The translations under genes and the position numbers were made by a program. 64,000 bases of DNA from Bacteroidota bacterium (GTDB lineage Bacteria > Bacteroidota > Ignavibacteria > Ignavibacteriales > Melioribacteraceae): assembly GCA_018818065.1 (NCBI GenBank), contig JAHISV010000005.1, positions 602,527 through 666,526 of the forward strand, given 5' to 3'. The notes beneath the pieces are model-generated. The model saw only the letters and a list, made by a program, of their open reading frames with translations, was not told the origin of the DNA and did no database searches. Shown one piece after another: positions 17,791 to 27,161 of this stretch (position 1 is the first letter of the stretch; each line of letters opens with the position of its first letter).

Positions 17791-18837
17791 ATGAAATTTA
17801 AAATTATTTATTTACTATTCTTTGTTGCATCTCTGGTTGCGCAGGAGAATTACGTAAAGGGGAGGGTAACAGAAAAAAGCACAGGAAAGCCAATACCTGG
17901 TGTAAATATTTATTTTAATGAAACTACTTCCGGAACAACATCCGACTTAATGGGAAATTTTAAAATTAGAAAAATTATCCCAGGCTCACATGAACTGGTG
18001 GCTTCAATGGTTGGCTTTGAGGTTTATTCCGTAAATATGGTTATTAAAAATAATAGCAGTATTAGTATTGATGTTGAGCTTGAAGAAATGTTATATGAGT
18101 TTGGTACTGCGGAGGTGATTGGGAACAGGGATAACGTCTGGCAACGGGATTTAATATTTTTCAAAAAAATCTTCCTGGGAAAATCGCCATTCTCCATTGA
18201 TTGTGAAATTACAAATCCATATTCGCTTGATTTTAGTAATGATTATTATAGTTTTAAGGCAAAAGCCAGGGAGCCTTTGATCATAATAAATAATTCACTT
18301 GGCTACGAAATTATCTGTGATCTTTTAGAATTTGAATACATTGAAGGAATGAAGAATTTCAAGTACAAGATCAAAACATTTTTTAAAGAGATTGAAGATG
18401 CACCAGTGGGGAAAAGTGATTATTGGATGCTTAATAGAAATCTTGCTTTTGAAGGTTCAGTTAATCATTTTCTAAAATCACTTCTCAATAGAAAAGTAAC
18501 AGAGGAAGGATTTAATATCTCCATTACCAATGCTCCCTATAATAAGATTGGAGACGTCATCGGCTTCCAGGAGATTTCAGAAGATAGTCTGCTTACTACT
18601 GATCAGTATGGGGTGTTAAAAAAAATCTCATTCAGAAATTATCTTAAAGTTGTATATCAGGATCCGGTTTCAAATTTATACAGTTTATCCTACCTTCTTC
18701 TGAATCATTCAGATTTGACAATTGATGATTATGGAATTCCAATGGAGTTAATGCCATTTCAGACTTATGGAAGCTGGGCCGAAAAAGGGGTTGCCGATAT
18801 GCTGCCAAGGTCATTTGTGCCACAGAAGAATTTCTAG
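17791..18837 (+). CDS. Exported protein with carboxypeptidase-like regulatory domain (copy 2)
   Basis: 348-residue paralogue of the preceding gene, clearly from tandem duplication. Signal peptide (KIIYLLFFVASLVAQ), regulatory beta-sandwich (VKGRVTEKSTGKPIPGVNIY), then the shared 240-residue domain (WQRDLIFFKKIFLG, NNSLGYEIICDLLEF, MPFQTYGSWAEKGVADMLPR). SD GGAG at 17780-17783. It ends 31 bases before the first GWxTD gene and is probably cotranscribed with it. Carboxypeptidase-regulatory domains often precede outer-membrane barrels; here no barrel follows, so it may be periplasmic. Function unknown. Confidence 0.8.
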   Translation: MKFKIIYLLFFVASLVAQENYVKGRVTEKSTGKPIPGVNIYFNETTSGTTSDLMGNFKIRKIIPGSHELVASMVGFEVYSVNMVIKNNSSISIDVELEEMLYEFGTAEVIGNRDNVWQRDLIFFKKIFLGKSPFSIDCEITNPYSLDFSNDYYSFKAKAREPLIIINNSLGYEIICDLLEFEYIEGMKNFKYKIKTFFKEIEDAPVGKSDYWMLNRNLAFEGSVNHFLKSLLNRKVTEEGFNISITNAPYNKIGDVIGFQEISEDSLLTTDQYGVLKKISFRNYLKVVYQDPVSNLYSLSYLLLNHSDLTIDDYGIPMELMPFQTYGSWAEKGVADMLPRSFVPQKNF

Positions 18838-18868
18838 ATGTTTATATTAACTTGCTATTTAGGAAGTA

Positions 18869-20977
18869 ATGGATTCTTATCATAAATATATTTTTTTGGT
18901 TCCGCTAATAGCCTTATTGTCTATAGCCCAGAATAAGTATACTGAGCCGGACTATTACCGGGCGGGTCTGGCGGCCCTCAAAGAGAAATCGATGGATGAG
19001 GCTGCCAAGTGTTTTGAAAAATCTATTTATGAATATAACGACGCCTTGTCCTATTACGAACTTGCCAAGATATATCTGGAGAGAGGTTCATTTGTGCAGA
19101 GGGCAAAAGCTCTTCGCTTACTAAAGAAAGGCGTTTATAGGGATCCGGAAAGCCTTGAAATAAGAATGGCCTACGCAAAGCTTCTTGAGGATTTTTCCAA
19201 ATTCAGCGCAATAGACCAATACGAATATATCATCACGCGTGATTCAACAAACTCAACCGCAAGATTGAGGCTTGCCACAATCAGGGAAAAGGATTTTGAT
19301 GAATATTACAAATCTTACCGGGATATGGAAGGTGTACTTCTTGCGCCGCTATCAGAGTATGCCTTGGAGGATTTCAGGGAAGCTGAGTTTCAGTATCTAA
19401 AAGCCCTTGAATTCGATCCGGAAAACAAGGATTTGCTTCTGGCGTTATCAAGACTTTATCAAAGGTCGGATTCGCTTGATGCGGCTATCAAGTATCTCCA
19501 TCAACTTAGTAAGGTTGATCCGGCATCTAATGAAGCGCATTTATATCTTGGGCTTTGCTACAATTTAACTCAGGAATATGAAAAAGCTCATAAAGAATTT
19601 GGCAAAGCGATTGCACTGATGACCTTCGAGGAAAAAAATGATTTTACACTTAATTCGGTCATCGAACTTATTGAGCCTGTTTTTGAGGGAATAGATGAAA
19701 TCAATAATCCGCAATACGTGAATAATGTAATCAATGCCTATTGGCAGATGAGTGACCCCCTTTTTAAGAAGGGAATTAACGAACGTTTGCTGGAGCATTA
19801 TACACGGGTTGCTTATGCAAACCTTCATTACAGCGTGCCGGATATGGGAATAGAGGGTTGGAAAACAGACAGAGGAAAAACTGTTCTTAGGTATGGCATA
19901 CCCCGTGAGAGGAAAAGGCTCCGTCCTTCGAAGACTGAGTGGGGTGTGTCAATGAAAACAGAAATATGGAATTATGATGATATGTTTTTTGCCTTTACTG
20001 ACCAGTTCTCATCTGGCAATTATGCCTACAGTGCTCCCACAGGTGAAAAATCAAGATTTAAATCTCAATATGGTGGCGATTCTCATACTTATGCTCAAAA
20101 TTTGCTTAATATCAGACATCAGGATTATAGACCTCCGTTTTACGGAGAAAAACTTGATTTGGAATATGACATTCCGCAGTTTAGAAATATAAAGAACGGC
20201 AAAATTACAGATATGGTCTTTACCTACTCGTATGAAGCTCACGATTCAACAGTATCTCGTTATGACAGTCTTCAAAACCATTTATGGAGTTTAGAGATAT
20301 TTGACAATTATTTTACCAATGTTTTTTCTGCAGAGCAAACGGCAAATCCTGATGATGTGAAAGTCAGAAAAATTGATGAGTACAATCTCTACCAATCAAC
20401 TACTCTTGTCTCACTCGCACCGGATTCCGGGTACTTATCCTTTAAGATATTCAGAAGCAATGATAAAGGTTTCAGCACAATAATTCAGCCAATGAGGATC
20501 AGTGAGTTCAGTTCTGATAAACTTCTTGTCAGCGATATTATTTTTGCTTCAGAGTTGTCTAATAATAAGTTTGAATATTCACTTACAAGGGGAGATATAT
20601 CTCTGAATCCGGTGAGCAGTCAGCTTCTTGAAAAGGATGGAAATCTTTATATCTATTATGAAATATATAATCTTAGTAAGAATGCTGGTCATTTAACAGA
20701 TTTTAAGATTGATTTGAACATTCACGAAGCCGAAGGTGATGGAGTATTTGAAGGCATTGGCTCGCTGGTAAATGATGCACTTTCGATTCTGGGTGGTGGA
20801 TCAGAAACATCCTTTAATTTTAGTTCCCAATACCAAACAGTTGAACAGAACCCTCAAATGTATTTACAATTAGATCTTTCAGAATTGGCAGCCGATGATT
20901 ACGTACTAGAGATTGAAATTGTGGATAATAATACCGGGGAAATAAATAGATCCAAAATTGATTTTAGATTGTTTTAA
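18869..20977 (+). CDS. TPR repeat protein with GWxTD domain (copy 1)
   Basis: 702 residues: signal peptide (ending IALLSIAQN), TPR-like helical repeats (about 20-260, e.g. EAAKCFEKSIYEYNDALSYY and EAHLYLGLCYNLTQEYEKAH), then the GWxTD domain (about 300-480) with its defining GWKTDRGKTVLRYGIP followed by KTEIWNYDDMFFAFTD. A beta-rich C-terminal part follows. GWxTD proteins are typical of Ignavibacteria and some other anaerobes; their role is unknown. AGGAAG is only two bases from the ATG, an unusually short spacing. It is followed by a paralogue at 21067. Confidence 0.85.
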   Translation: MDSYHKYIFLVPLIALLSIAQNKYTEPDYYRAGLAALKEKSMDEAAKCFEKSIYEYNDALSYYELAKIYLERGSFVQRAKALRLLKKGVYRDPESLEIRMAYAKLLEDFSKFSAIDQYEYIITRDSTNSTARLRLATIREKDFDEYYKSYRDMEGVLLAPLSEYALEDFREAEFQYLKALEFDPENKDLLLALSRLYQRSDSLDAAIKYLHQLSKVDPASNEAHLYLGLCYNLTQEYEKAHKEFGKAIALMTFEEKNDFTLNSVIELIEPVFEGIDEINNPQYVNNVINAYWQMSDPLFKKGINERLLEHYTRVAYANLHYSVPDMGIEGWKTDRGKTVLRYGIPRERKRLRPSKTEWGVSMKTEIWNYDDMFFAFTDQFSSGNYAYSAPTGEKSRFKSQYGGDSHTYAQNLLNIRHQDYRPPFYGEKLDLEYDIPQFRNIKNGKITDMVFTYSYEAHDSTVSRYDSLQNHLWSLEIFDNYFTNVFSAEQTANPDDVKVRKIDEYNLYQSTTLVSLAPDSGYLSFKIFRSNDKGFSTIIQPMRISEFSSDKLLVSDIIFASELSNNKFEYSLTRGDISLNPVSSQLLEKDGNLYIYYEIYNLSKNAGHLTDFKIDLNIHEAEGDGVFEGIGSLVNDALSILGGGSETSFNFSSQYQTVEQNPQMYLQLDLSELAADDYVLEIEIVDNNTGEINRSKIDFRLF

Positions 20978-21066
20978 CAAGTTCCTTTTTAAAGAATTAT
21001 ATTAAATGCTATATTTATAGACAGTCATTTGTTATATACTAATTATCAGTTGAACCAGGGGGTTAA

Positions 21067-23418
21067 ATGAAATATATAGGTGTACTAACCATATATATAT
21101 TTCTTGTCATTCAAAACAATTTCGCACAGAAAAATTCAGATTATACCGAGTTGTATAAAAAGGCGGTTCTTTCGATTAACGAGATGGACACAGCTTCGGC
21201 GCTAAAGCATCTGCTTGACTCTGTTGAGAAGTTTGGAGATGTTCAATCTTATTACCGCCTGGCTGTTTTATATCAACAGAAGAATACTTCGGATGATTTA
21301 AGAATTGCAAGGGATTATATCATAAAGGCTATCGAAAAGGATGATAAGAACATCGCTTACCACCTGATGTTTGCTTCAATTTTAGAAAGGCTTTTTGTAA
21401 TAAGTGAATTTGAATTTGATGCAAGATCCCGAGCCTTTCTTGAGTATGAAAAAATATTGGAGATTGATTCTACCTTTTCTTTTGCGTGGTATAAATTGGG
21501 AGAATTCAAGCGCCAGGATTTTAACGAGTTTAATCAGTCATATCTTCGAGTGGAATCCAATATTTCCCAGCAGCCGACCTCTACGGATACAGAAGAATTT
21601 GGACAACTAAGCCCAACCTACAAGGATAATCCCGCTGGATTCGAAAATGACCGGGCTGCCACCCGACAAATGGGAGTGAGTGAGACGAGAGAAATGATGC
21701 AGATGAACGCATTTCTTGATGAAAATTCTCCTTTGCTCAGTTACGAAGGTGCTGTTGAAGATGATTTGTTAGATGCGGAAATTTTTCTTAAAAAAGCAAT
21801 TGAAACGAATCCTAAAAACTATAATGCCCGTTTAGAACTGGGGTTTCTTTATGAAGACGCTGATATGCCGGAGGAAGGAATCCCCATATTCGAAGAGTTA
21901 GTAGATGAGAATTCCCTGGATAAAGATGCTCACCTGTTTCTCGCTCTTCTTAACTACGAGTCAGGAAACATTGACCAAGCATATGAATCTTTTCAGAATG
22001 CTCTTTCTTTAATGCCAAATGATGAATTTAAAGACTATACCTTCTACTCGGTTCTTTTATTACTCGAACCAATACTTGGAGATAGAGCTTCAACATTTGG
22101 CTTGGCAGAAATGAAGATATTTATTGATGCATTCTGGCGTGTTAGAGATCCGTTTAACCTTACTGAGTATAATGAAAGAATACTTGAACATTATGCACGT
22201 GTTGCATACGCTAACTTGAGATTCAGTATACCCTCAAGAAATATTTCTGGGTGGCAAACTGACATGGGCGAAATGATGATTCGTTATGGTGACCCGCCTG
22301 CAAGAAAAAGATTCAGGCAGGGTGTTGTTCAGAATGATTTTAGTATGTACCATGTTGGCGCCCTGAATTACGATTATCTGACCAGTTCGGGTGTTAAGAC
22401 CGAAGTCTGGTATTTTAACGACGTAGCGATTGCATTTACAGATGAGTTCTCAACAGGTGAGTATAAATATCATGATCCGTATGCCCGCTCAAGGAGAAGT
22501 TTTGCTCAGTTTTATCAGGATCCCAACACACTTGGTAAAAACCTCGTCAATAAAAAACCAGAGAGTTATACGCCAAAACTACATGGTGGTATAACGAATC
22601 TGCCATATAATGCAATACAGTTTAAAGGTGAGAATGGCAAAACTGATGTCTATGTAAATTATGCTTTAGAATATAACGAAAAGTATCTGAAAGAAAATTT
22701 ATATCAGGAAAACCACGATGTTGGTTTGTTCTTCTTCGATAAACATTTTCACAAGCTTTTTGAGAAGCGTAAAAAAGTACCAACAACATCCTCACTGAAT
22801 AAAATTCAGTTTACTGATACCACCGGTATAGTTGTTAACAGTCTCACAATGAATTTATCCCCAGTGAACGGGAATTGCGCCTTTGAGTATAAAAACAATG
22901 AAGACAACAAAGTTGCTTCTTATCATGGAACGTATCGCGTTCGTGATTTTATGGTAGACACTCTTTCAATAAGTGATATACTTGTTGGGTCAGCGGTTGA
23001 ACCGCTTGGGGGAACTATGTATCCTATTCACAGGGGTGAGTTTGGTCTGCTGCCAAATCCGGGACACGTTTTTACAAACAAAACTGACCTTTTTCTCTAC
23101 TTTGAAATTTATAATCTTAAAAAGGCAGAGGACGGCTTAACAAATTTTGAGCAAACGATTGAAGTGATCGAGTTTCAGGAAGAAATAAACGAAAGTCTTT
23201 TTAGTCTTATCGGTTCTTTTTTTGATTTGATCGGTCTTACGGGAAATGATCAAATAGAGCTTACATCATCCTATCAGACCCTGGAGGAAAATCCGCAAAA
23301 TTATTTGCAGTTAGACCTTTCTGATTACGATCCGGGTAAGTATCTTATAAGAGTAAAAATTAAAGATGTTATTACGCAACAGACTACTCAAACTGAGTCT
23401 TTGATTATTTGGGAGTAG
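21067..23418 (+). CDS. TPR repeat protein with GWxTD domain (copy 2)
   Basis: 783-residue paralogue of the previous gene with the same order: signal peptide (IFLVIQNNFAQ), TPR-like repeats (about 25-130 and 230-330), GWxTD domain with GWQTDMGEMMIRYGDPPARK and KTEVWYFNDVAIAFTD, and a matching C-terminus (SSYQTLEENPQNYLQLDLS compared with SSQYQTVEQNPQMYLQLDLS in copy 1). It has an extra low-complexity stretch near residues 165-220, rich in Gln, Thr and Met. SD CAGGGGGT. Likely exported to the periplasm or outer surface; function unknown. Confidence 0.85.
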   Translation: MKYIGVLTIYIFLVIQNNFAQKNSDYTELYKKAVLSINEMDTASALKHLLDSVEKFGDVQSYYRLAVLYQQKNTSDDLRIARDYIIKAIEKDDKNIAYHLMFASILERLFVISEFEFDARSRAFLEYEKILEIDSTFSFAWYKLGEFKRQDFNEFNQSYLRVESNISQQPTSTDTEEFGQLSPTYKDNPAGFENDRAATRQMGVSETREMMQMNAFLDENSPLLSYEGAVEDDLLDAEIFLKKAIETNPKNYNARLELGFLYEDADMPEEGIPIFEELVDENSLDKDAHLFLALLNYESGNIDQAYESFQNALSLMPNDEFKDYTFYSVLLLLEPILGDRASTFGLAEMKIFIDAFWRVRDPFNLTEYNERILEHYARVAYANLRFSIPSRNISGWQTDMGEMMIRYGDPPARKRFRQGVVQNDFSMYHVGALNYDYLTSSGVKTEVWYFNDVAIAFTDEFSTGEYKYHDPYARSRRSFAQFYQDPNTLGKNLVNKKPESYTPKLHGGITNLPYNAIQFKGENGKTDVYVNYALEYNEKYLKENLYQENHDVGLFFFDKHFHKLFEKRKKVPTTSSLNKIQFTDTTGIVVNSLTMNLSPVNGNCAFEYKNNEDNKVASYHGTYRVRDFMVDTLSISDILVGSAVEPLGGTMYPIHRGEFGLLPNPGHVFTNKTDLFLYFEIYNLKKAEDGLTNFEQTIEVIEFQEEINESLFSLIGSFFDLIGLTGNDQIELTSSYQTLEENPQNYLQLDLSDYDPGKYLIRVKIKDVITQQTTQTESLIIWE

Positions 23419-23445
23419 GAACGTTTCCCCCTTCATAGGTACTGA

Positions 23446-24051
23446 ATGATTGCCAGGCAGGATAAAATAAATTACCGCAGAAACATGGAAATCGCGCTGA
23501 TAACCAGTCTTACTATTGTTATTTTATTTGTACTGTTCTATCCGGGAATAAAACTGAGTGATGATAAAGTCCTATATTATGGCGAGCCTTTTATCACTCT
23601 TATCGATATACCTACTTCCGAGCAAAAACCATCGGCTACGGCGCCGCCCAAACCAATTATCCCCATACAGTTTATCGAAGTGGATGATGATGAACTGCTG
23701 CCTGATATATTAATAGAGGACACCTCACTCGATTTGCCTGTGGGTGAGAAAACTGACCCTTCTCTTAATTTTGACCCATCCGGGGCAATTCTTTCAAATT
23801 CTTTACCTTTCAAACCACGCGAAGTATACCTGTATGTTCCTGAATTAGATGGATGTGATGGAGAGATAAAACTTTCCCTAAGAATTGGAAAAGATGGTGA
23901 GGTTAAAGAACATAAAATTATCAGAAACTCTATAGATTCTGATGAGTGCGAAAAGAGAATAATTGAATCAATGTATAAATGGAGATATATGCCAATCATC
24001 ATTGAAGGTGACCGATTCGAATTCTGGACGGAAAAAACCATTACTCTTTAA
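23446..24051 (+). CDS. TonB-like energy transducer protein
   Basis: 201 residues: a short cytoplasmic N-terminus, one membrane helix (about 15-37, IALITSLTIVILFVLFYPG), a Pro- and acid-rich linker (KPSATAPPKPIIPIQFIEVDDDELLP), and a C-terminal TonB-like domain (about 120-201: GEIKLSLRIGKDGEVKEHKI and YKWRYMPIIIEGDRFEFW). TonB proteins couple the proton gradient to outer-membrane transporters. Placed 27 bases behind the second GWxTD gene, suggesting the cluster needs energised outer-membrane transport. Its partners ExbB/ExbD are not in the window. Confidence 0.8.
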   Translation: MIARQDKINYRRNMEIALITSLTIVILFVLFYPGIKLSDDKVLYYGEPFITLIDIPTSEQKPSATAPPKPIIPIQFIEVDDDELLPDILIEDTSLDLPVGEKTDPSLNFDPSGAILSNSLPFKPREVYLYVPELDGCDGEIKLSLRIGKDGEVKEHKIIRNSIDSDECEKRIIESMYKWRYMPIIIEGDRFEFWTEKTITL

Positions 24052-24144
24052 TACTTAATTTGTACTACTCATATTTATTTCCCATTTTAAGGTCTCAACG
24101 TCAGGTTCTATTTAATTTATAATCAGAAATTGCCGGACAAAATC

Positions 24145-25683
24145 ATGCTGAATGAAGTAATATTGAAAATATCTGATTCCAGTGAGTTAGAATCGCTTCT
24201 TGCCCAAATTTCGAATAATTTTAACTGGGTCATAGCAGGTAATCAGGATATTCAAGAATATTATTATGATACATTCGATTGGAGGCTGTTTAACCAAAAT
24301 CTTTGTTTGATAGCCAACAATAATATGCTCTCACTTTCCGAATATAATACAAATAGCAGAATAAGTTCTGAAGCATGTAAAAAGCCTAAGAGAAAATATT
24401 TCTGGAATAGTTTTAGAGACAAACTATTAAGAGATGAGCTTAAAGTTTTACTTCAGCACCGGGCATTGTTGAAAATATGCAAATGTGATAAAAACACAGA
24501 ACTGTTCAGATTACTTAACGAAGACGATAAAACCATAGCAAAATTATCATTTGAAAAACTGACTATTTCAAATGATCTCAACATTAAATTCGATTCATGC
24601 ATCATCAGGATACAGGGGATCAGGGGATATTCCAAAGAATTTAAGATGATCAAAAATATCGTTGCATCGGCAGGTCTAAAGAGAGTTGACGATAACTATC
24701 TCTTTTTTATTTTCAGTCATTTAGGCAGAGTTCCAGGAAAGTATTCCTCAAAAATTAAAATAAATCTTGATGCAGAAATGACAACAGCTGAGTCAATACG
24801 GCTGATATTAATGAAACTCGCAGATATTATTATCGAGAGCGAAGATGGCATTAAACAGGATATTGACATTGAATTTCTGCATGATTACAGGGTTTCTGTA
24901 AGAAAGGGGAGGGTAATTCTTAGTGAATTGAAAAATATAATTCCAGTCCATATACGAAAGGAGCTGAAGGAAATATTTGCTGAATTGGGAGAAAGAACAA
25001 ACAATCTTAGAGACCTTGATGTATACTTGCTAAAAAAATCTACTTATGAATCATATCTTCCAGACGTATTGAAAAAAGAACTATCACCTCTCTTCGATAA
25101 TATTAGAAAGGAAAGACTACAAGCCTTCAAAAAATTAAAATCATTTTTGATCTCAGAAGAGAACAAAAACATGATACTTCAAATGGAATGTCTGCTTGAG
25201 GAAGATTTCACTTTCACTAATTCATCAGAAGGAGATAAGCCGGTTTTACATCAGTCCAAACTGGCTATATATAAGCGTTGCAAAAGCATCTTAAAAATAG
25301 GACGCAGAATAAAGTCTAATTCCAAGGATGAACAACTGCATGATCTCAGGTTGGAGTGCAAAAAATTGCGTTATCTGCTAGAACTGTTTGCTTCCCTTTT
25401 TCCGCCTAAAGAAATTGACTTTCTTGTCTCTCAATTAAAAATGATTCAAGACAACCTTGGAGATTTTAATGATCTTTCAGTTCAGCAGGATAAAATGAAA
25501 ATGTACCTGGATTCGTATCTGGGTAAGTCAAAGTCTGAAATAAATTTAGCCTCTGTTATTGGTGGACTTATAACTTCTCTTCACCAGAGAAATCAAGTGG
25601 TTAGAAATGAATTTTTAGAAATATTTAAGCAGTTCGACTCAAAAAAGAATAATAAAATAATTATTAGTTTGTTCTCTTCATAA
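24145..25683 (+). CDS. CHAD-domain protein with degenerate CYTH-like N-terminus
   Basis: 512 residues. Residues about 1-200 look like a decayed CYTH (triphosphate tunnel) domain: the ExExK signature is reduced to EVILK, and the segment YYYDTFDWRLFNQNLCLIANN keeps the fold pattern but lacks the usual LRxR arginines. Residues about 230-500 are a CHAD domain with the conserved His-rich basic motifs HDYRVSVRKGRVILSEL and HDLRLECKKLRYLLELF. CHAD domains bind polyphosphate and target proteins to polyphosphate granules. A TTG at 24130 is in frame; the ATG at 24145 is preferred. It is followed after 11 bases by ParA. Confidence 0.85.
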   Translation: MLNEVILKISDSSELESLLAQISNNFNWVIAGNQDIQEYYYDTFDWRLFNQNLCLIANNNMLSLSEYNTNSRISSEACKKPKRKYFWNSFRDKLLRDELKVLLQHRALLKICKCDKNTELFRLLNEDDKTIAKLSFEKLTISNDLNIKFDSCIIRIQGIRGYSKEFKMIKNIVASAGLKRVDDNYLFFIFSHLGRVPGKYSSKIKINLDAEMTTAESIRLILMKLADIIIESEDGIKQDIDIEFLHDYRVSVRKGRVILSELKNIIPVHIRKELKEIFAELGERTNNLRDLDVYLLKKSTYESYLPDVLKKELSPLFDNIRKERLQAFKKLKSFLISEENKNMILQMECLLEEDFTFTNSSEGDKPVLHQSKLAIYKRCKSILKIGRRIKSNSKDEQLHDLRLECKKLRYLLELFASLFPPKEIDFLVSQLKMIQDNLGDFNDLSVQQDKMKMYLDSYLGKSKSEINLASVIGGLITSLHQRNQVVRNEFLEIFKQFDSKKNNKIIISLFSS

Positions 25684-25694
25684 AGGAGGAGCAG

Positions 25695-26438
25695 TTGAAG
25701 ATAGTATCGGTATACAATATGAAAGGTGGAGTTGGTAAGACTACTATCTGTGTTAATTTGGCCTATGCTGCTTCTAAAGCTGGTTTTAATACTCTTTTGG
25801 TCGACCTCGATCCACAGGGAGCTTCATCTTTTTATTTTAGAACAAAGCCCCGTAAAAAGTTCGATTCCAGCAAATTATTATCGGGTTATGAAAAAGTATA
25901 CAAGTCAATAAAGGGGTCGGATTATGATTTTCTTGACGTTCTCCCCGCATCTGTATCATATAGAAATCTGGATATAGAACTTGATTCGATGAGAAAATCA
26001 AAGAAACAATTAAAAAATGTTTTAAAACAATTAAAGGATGACTACGATATTATTTTTATTGATTCTCCACCAAATCTAACTCTGCTCTCTGAAAATATTT
26101 TTGAATCATCAGACCTTATGATAATTCCCTTAATTCCTACTCCACTTTCTCTAAATGCCTATAACAAATTGTCGGAATTTCTTTCTCAGAAAAATAAAAA
26201 CCTGAAGTGCGGCATAACATTTTCCATGGTGGAAAAACGGAAAGAAATTCACAGGTCAATCTTACAGAATTTTACTGTTTCAAAAGAAGTACTGCAGTTT
26301 AGTCCAATCCCTAATAGTTCGCAAATTGAAAAAATGGGACAGTATAGGGAACCCATTTTAGCAAAGCACCCCAAAGGAAAAGCTTCAGAGGCCTTTGTCT
26401 TGTTGTGGAATGAAGTGAGAAAATTTTTATATCCTTAA
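25695..26438 (+). CDS. ParA family partitioning ATPase
   Basis: 247-residue Walker ATPase of the ParA/MinD type. Deviant Walker A KGGVGKTT (residues 10-17), Walker A' DLDPQGASSF, Walker B DYDIIFIDSPPN. Such proteins bind the nucleoid and position a cargo. Start is TTG at 25695: AGGAGG (25684-25689) lies 5 bases before it and no ATG is in frame nearby. No ParB is adjacent and this is not an origin region, so its cargo is probably not DNA; the tight coupling to the CHAD gene suggests polyphosphate granules (inference). Confidence 0.9.
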   Translation: MKIVSVYNMKGGVGKTTICVNLAYAASKAGFNTLLVDLDPQGASSFYFRTKPRKKFDSSKLLSGYEKVYKSIKGSDYDFLDVLPASVSYRNLDIELDSMRKSKKQLKNVLKQLKDDYDIIFIDSPPNLTLLSENIFESSDLMIIPLIPTPLSLNAYNKLSEFLSQKNKNLKCGITFSMVEKRKEIHRSILQNFTVSKEVLQFSPIPNSSQIEKMGQYREPILAKHPKGKASEAFVLLWNEVRKFLYP

Positions 26439-26503
26439 TTAAACTGAATCGCCTCGTTCCAACTCTCATCAAATAATCAACAAAATAAATCATAAATATT
26501 GAT

Positions 26504-26532
26504 TTGACAGAATGGTAATAATAGACTATTTT
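26504..26532 (+). promoter_or_regulatory. Candidate promoter of the RsbRD-like gene
   Basis: TTGACA (26504-26509), 17 bases, TATTTT (26527-26532); start near 26539. The downstream gene has a good SD (GGAGGT). This shows the organism uses canonical sigma-70 spacing, unlike the TTTG/TAnnTTTG promoters of Bacteroidia. Confidence 0.55.
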
Positions 26533-26559
26533 ATGTTCAGATAACTAACCGGAGGTCCT

Positions 26560-27108
26560 ATGGATTTGAGTGCAATTGTTAAAGTTGTTGAGGAAAACAC
26601 AAAGGTTTTAGCGAATGATATAATGGGTGAATTTAAGAATTCAAAATTCACAAAAACTTATCATGATCTTGATGATGCAGAAATAATGAATCGACTCTCG
26701 GCGGTTTTTGAACACATGGTTTTATGGCTTAATACCGGAGCTTCTAATGATGATGCTGAAATATATTTTGAAGGTGTCGGGAAAAAAAGGTTAAAAGAAG
26801 GATTCCCATTAAGTGAAGTCAATTATGCCTTATATCTGGAAAAAAAGGTCTTCTGGAAATTTATTTCAAGCAAGGCGGATCTTATTGATCCTTTAACTAA
26901 ATCAGAAGCAATGGAATTGATGACTTTATTTAGCAACTATTTTGACCTTGGCAGTTTTAATATAACACAAGGGTATTTTTACGAGTTTTTCAGTGAGCTT
27001 GATGAAGGTGCTGTTTATTCAAAAGATCAATTGAAGGAGTTCTTAATGAAGGGCGCCCCGGATCATAAAATGATTAGACCTGATGAATTTGTCTGGAGAC
27101 ACGTCTAG
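26560..27108 (+). CDS. RsbRD N-terminal-like (globin-fold) protein
   Basis: 182-residue all-helical protein resembling the N-terminal domain of RsbT co-antagonist RsbRD and related sensor kinases, with the typical YFEGVGKKRLKEGFPLSEVNYALYLEKK segment. There is no STAS or kinase domain, so it is a stand-alone sensory or adaptor module. A separate promoter upstream suggests its own transcription, but it follows CHAD-ParA in the same direction. Function unknown. Confidence 0.7.
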   Translation: MDLSAIVKVVEENTKVLANDIMGEFKNSKFTKTYHDLDDAEIMNRLSAVFEHMVLWLNTGASNDDAEIYFEGVGKKRLKEGFPLSEVNYALYLEKKVFWKFISSKADLIDPLTKSEAMELMTLFSNYFDLGSFNITQGYFYEFFSELDEGAVYSKDQLKEFLMKGAPDHKMIRPDEFVWRHV

Positions 27109-27161
27109 AAAAGATAGATTAAGCCTGCCTGGCGGAAGGCTGGATTAAGATTAGGATTAAG

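Noticed and set aside
23577-24041. 154-codon open frame antisense to the TonB-like gene
   Set aside because: Ser- and Gly-rich translation with no SD or family match; it mirrors the real gene.
25695-26438. Chromosome replication origin region indicated by ParA
   Set aside because: No ParB, parS-like sites, dnaA, gidAB or DnaA boxes; ParA is coupled to CHAD.
27121-27160. GCCTGCCTGGCGGAAGGC and GATTAAG repeats as a mobile element
   Set aside because: Too short and imperfect; left as minor repeats next to the terminator.
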